In this document: positions 6,075 through 6,572 of the stretch, piece after piece
Position numbering within the stretch: the first letter of the stretch is position 1
How the letters are laid out: each line of letters begins with the position of its first letter
Source of the DNA: Deltaproteobacteria bacterium
GTDB lineage: Bacteria; Bdellovibrionota; UBA1018; UBA923
Assembly (NCBI GenBank): GCA_016194795.1
Contig: JACQAX010000254.1
Span: 1-6,572 of the forward strand
Direction: 5' to 3'
Length of the DNA: 6,572 nucleotides
Notes under the pieces: generated by a model
The model's input: the letters and a program-made list of their open reading frames with translations, nothing else
Told to the model about the DNA's origin: nothing
The model's database searches: none
Position numbers and translations under genes: made by a program

Positions 6075-6572
6075 TTATCGCCCCGCCTCTTGCGGGAGAA
6101 TCTCGTTCAACAAGTCGAGCGGCACGCGGATGAACCGGTCGCCGCAGAAAAACACCAGCTTCGTCGGGGCGTCGGGCGTCGCCGCGACCGGGTTGCCCAG
6201 GCCCTGGCAGCCGCCGCCCGCGCTGAAGCGGAACCGCGCGGGTCTCGACAGGCCCTTCAGCCTGCCGTCGGCGGCGTAGCTCGGCAGCACGATCTCGGCG
6301 GCGTCGGTCGCGCCGAGGCTTGCCGGCACGAGGATGCCGGGCAGACGATCGACGCCCGCGCCCGCGTCGACGGCCACGGGAAAGAGCGTGCGCGCGAAGA
6401 TGAAGGCCGGCAGGAAGCTGAAGCGGTCGAGCGCCGCGCGCGCGGTCTGGCCGGTGGCGAGGTCGTCGAACTGCAGCTCGTAATGCGACTGCGAGAAGGC
6501 GGCCAGCGGCGCCGCCCCTTTTCGCGGCGAGCCCGTATAGAGCCCCGAGAGCTGGACGACAGAGTCGGTAAC
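6075..6572 (-). CDS. Hypothetical protein, C-terminal part (start lies beyond the window)
   Basis: The minus-strand frame ending with TAA at 6075-6077 stays open to the window edge, giving 165 visible residues. A GTG at 6377 is the first conventional start in a shorter reading, but translation upstream of it continues without stops and looks protein-like (for example SQSHYELQFDDL and RFSFLPAFIFARTLFPVAV), so that GTG is probably internal. The visible part is a mixed sequence with beta-strand-like stretches, such as GILVPASLG and TKLVFFCGDRFIRVPL, and no membrane segment. Two cysteines, in GGGCQG and FFCGDR, could pair if the protein is exported. It lies 61 bases upstream of the lipoprotein gene on the same strand, so the two could be co-transcribed. 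No family recognised. Confidence 0.6.
   Translation of the reverse strand, partial: VTDSVVQLSGLYTGSPRKGAAPLAAFSQSHYELQFDDLATGQTARAALDRFSFLPAFIFARTLFPVAVDAGAGVDRLPGILVPASLGATDAAEIVLPSYAADGRLKGLSRPARFRFSAGGGCQGLGNPVAATPDAPTKLVFFCGDRFIRVPLDLLNEILPQEAGR

Overview
The window is a compact stretch of bacterial chromosome, by eye roughly two-thirds G+C, with six protein-coding genes and only short gaps. No intergenic stretch reaches 300 bases. I see no tRNA, rRNA, CRISPR array, insertion sequence or phage gene. The mix suggests a Gram-negative, diderm bacterium: a signal peptidase II-type lipoprotein, a FecR-domain secreted protein, a Uup-type ABC-F ATPase, and a cyclic-nucleotide-type sensor domain fused to a zinc ribbon. 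It looks most like the Bdellovibrionota / former deltaproteobacterial groups. That placement is inference from style of gene content, not from a marker gene.

Left part, plus strand (3-4075): a class I SAM-dependent methyltransferase, cut by the window start, which carries the end of an N-terminal zinc-knuckle module. After a 70-base gap comes a 403-residue protein with an N-terminal cyclic-nucleotide-binding-like domain and a C-terminal four-cysteine zinc ribbon. Nineteen bases later comes a 600-residue ABC-F ATPase with all the ATP-binding motifs and the C-terminal extension typical of Uup. The last two, and possibly all three, could be co-transcribed.

Middle (4076-5210): a gene for a secreted FecR-domain protein. 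It has a strong extended -10 promoter so close to its ATG that the mRNA may be leaderless. The FecR domain is followed by a long disordered tail: Ser/Gly linker, then Gly-Gln-Gly-Gly repeats, then a poly-proline end.

Right part, minus strand (5288-6572): a tyrosine-rich lipoprotein with a good ribosome binding site and a probable internal duplication, convergent with the FecR gene across a GC-rich hairpin that probably terminates transcription. Upstream of it, an unrecognised gene runs off the right edge.

The genes do not form a recognisable pathway or defence system. The most distinctive items are the sensor protein, whose phosphate-binding arginine appears to be missing, the FecR protein with its silk-like tail, and the Tyr-rich lipoprotein. 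None of these has an assignable function from sequence alone.
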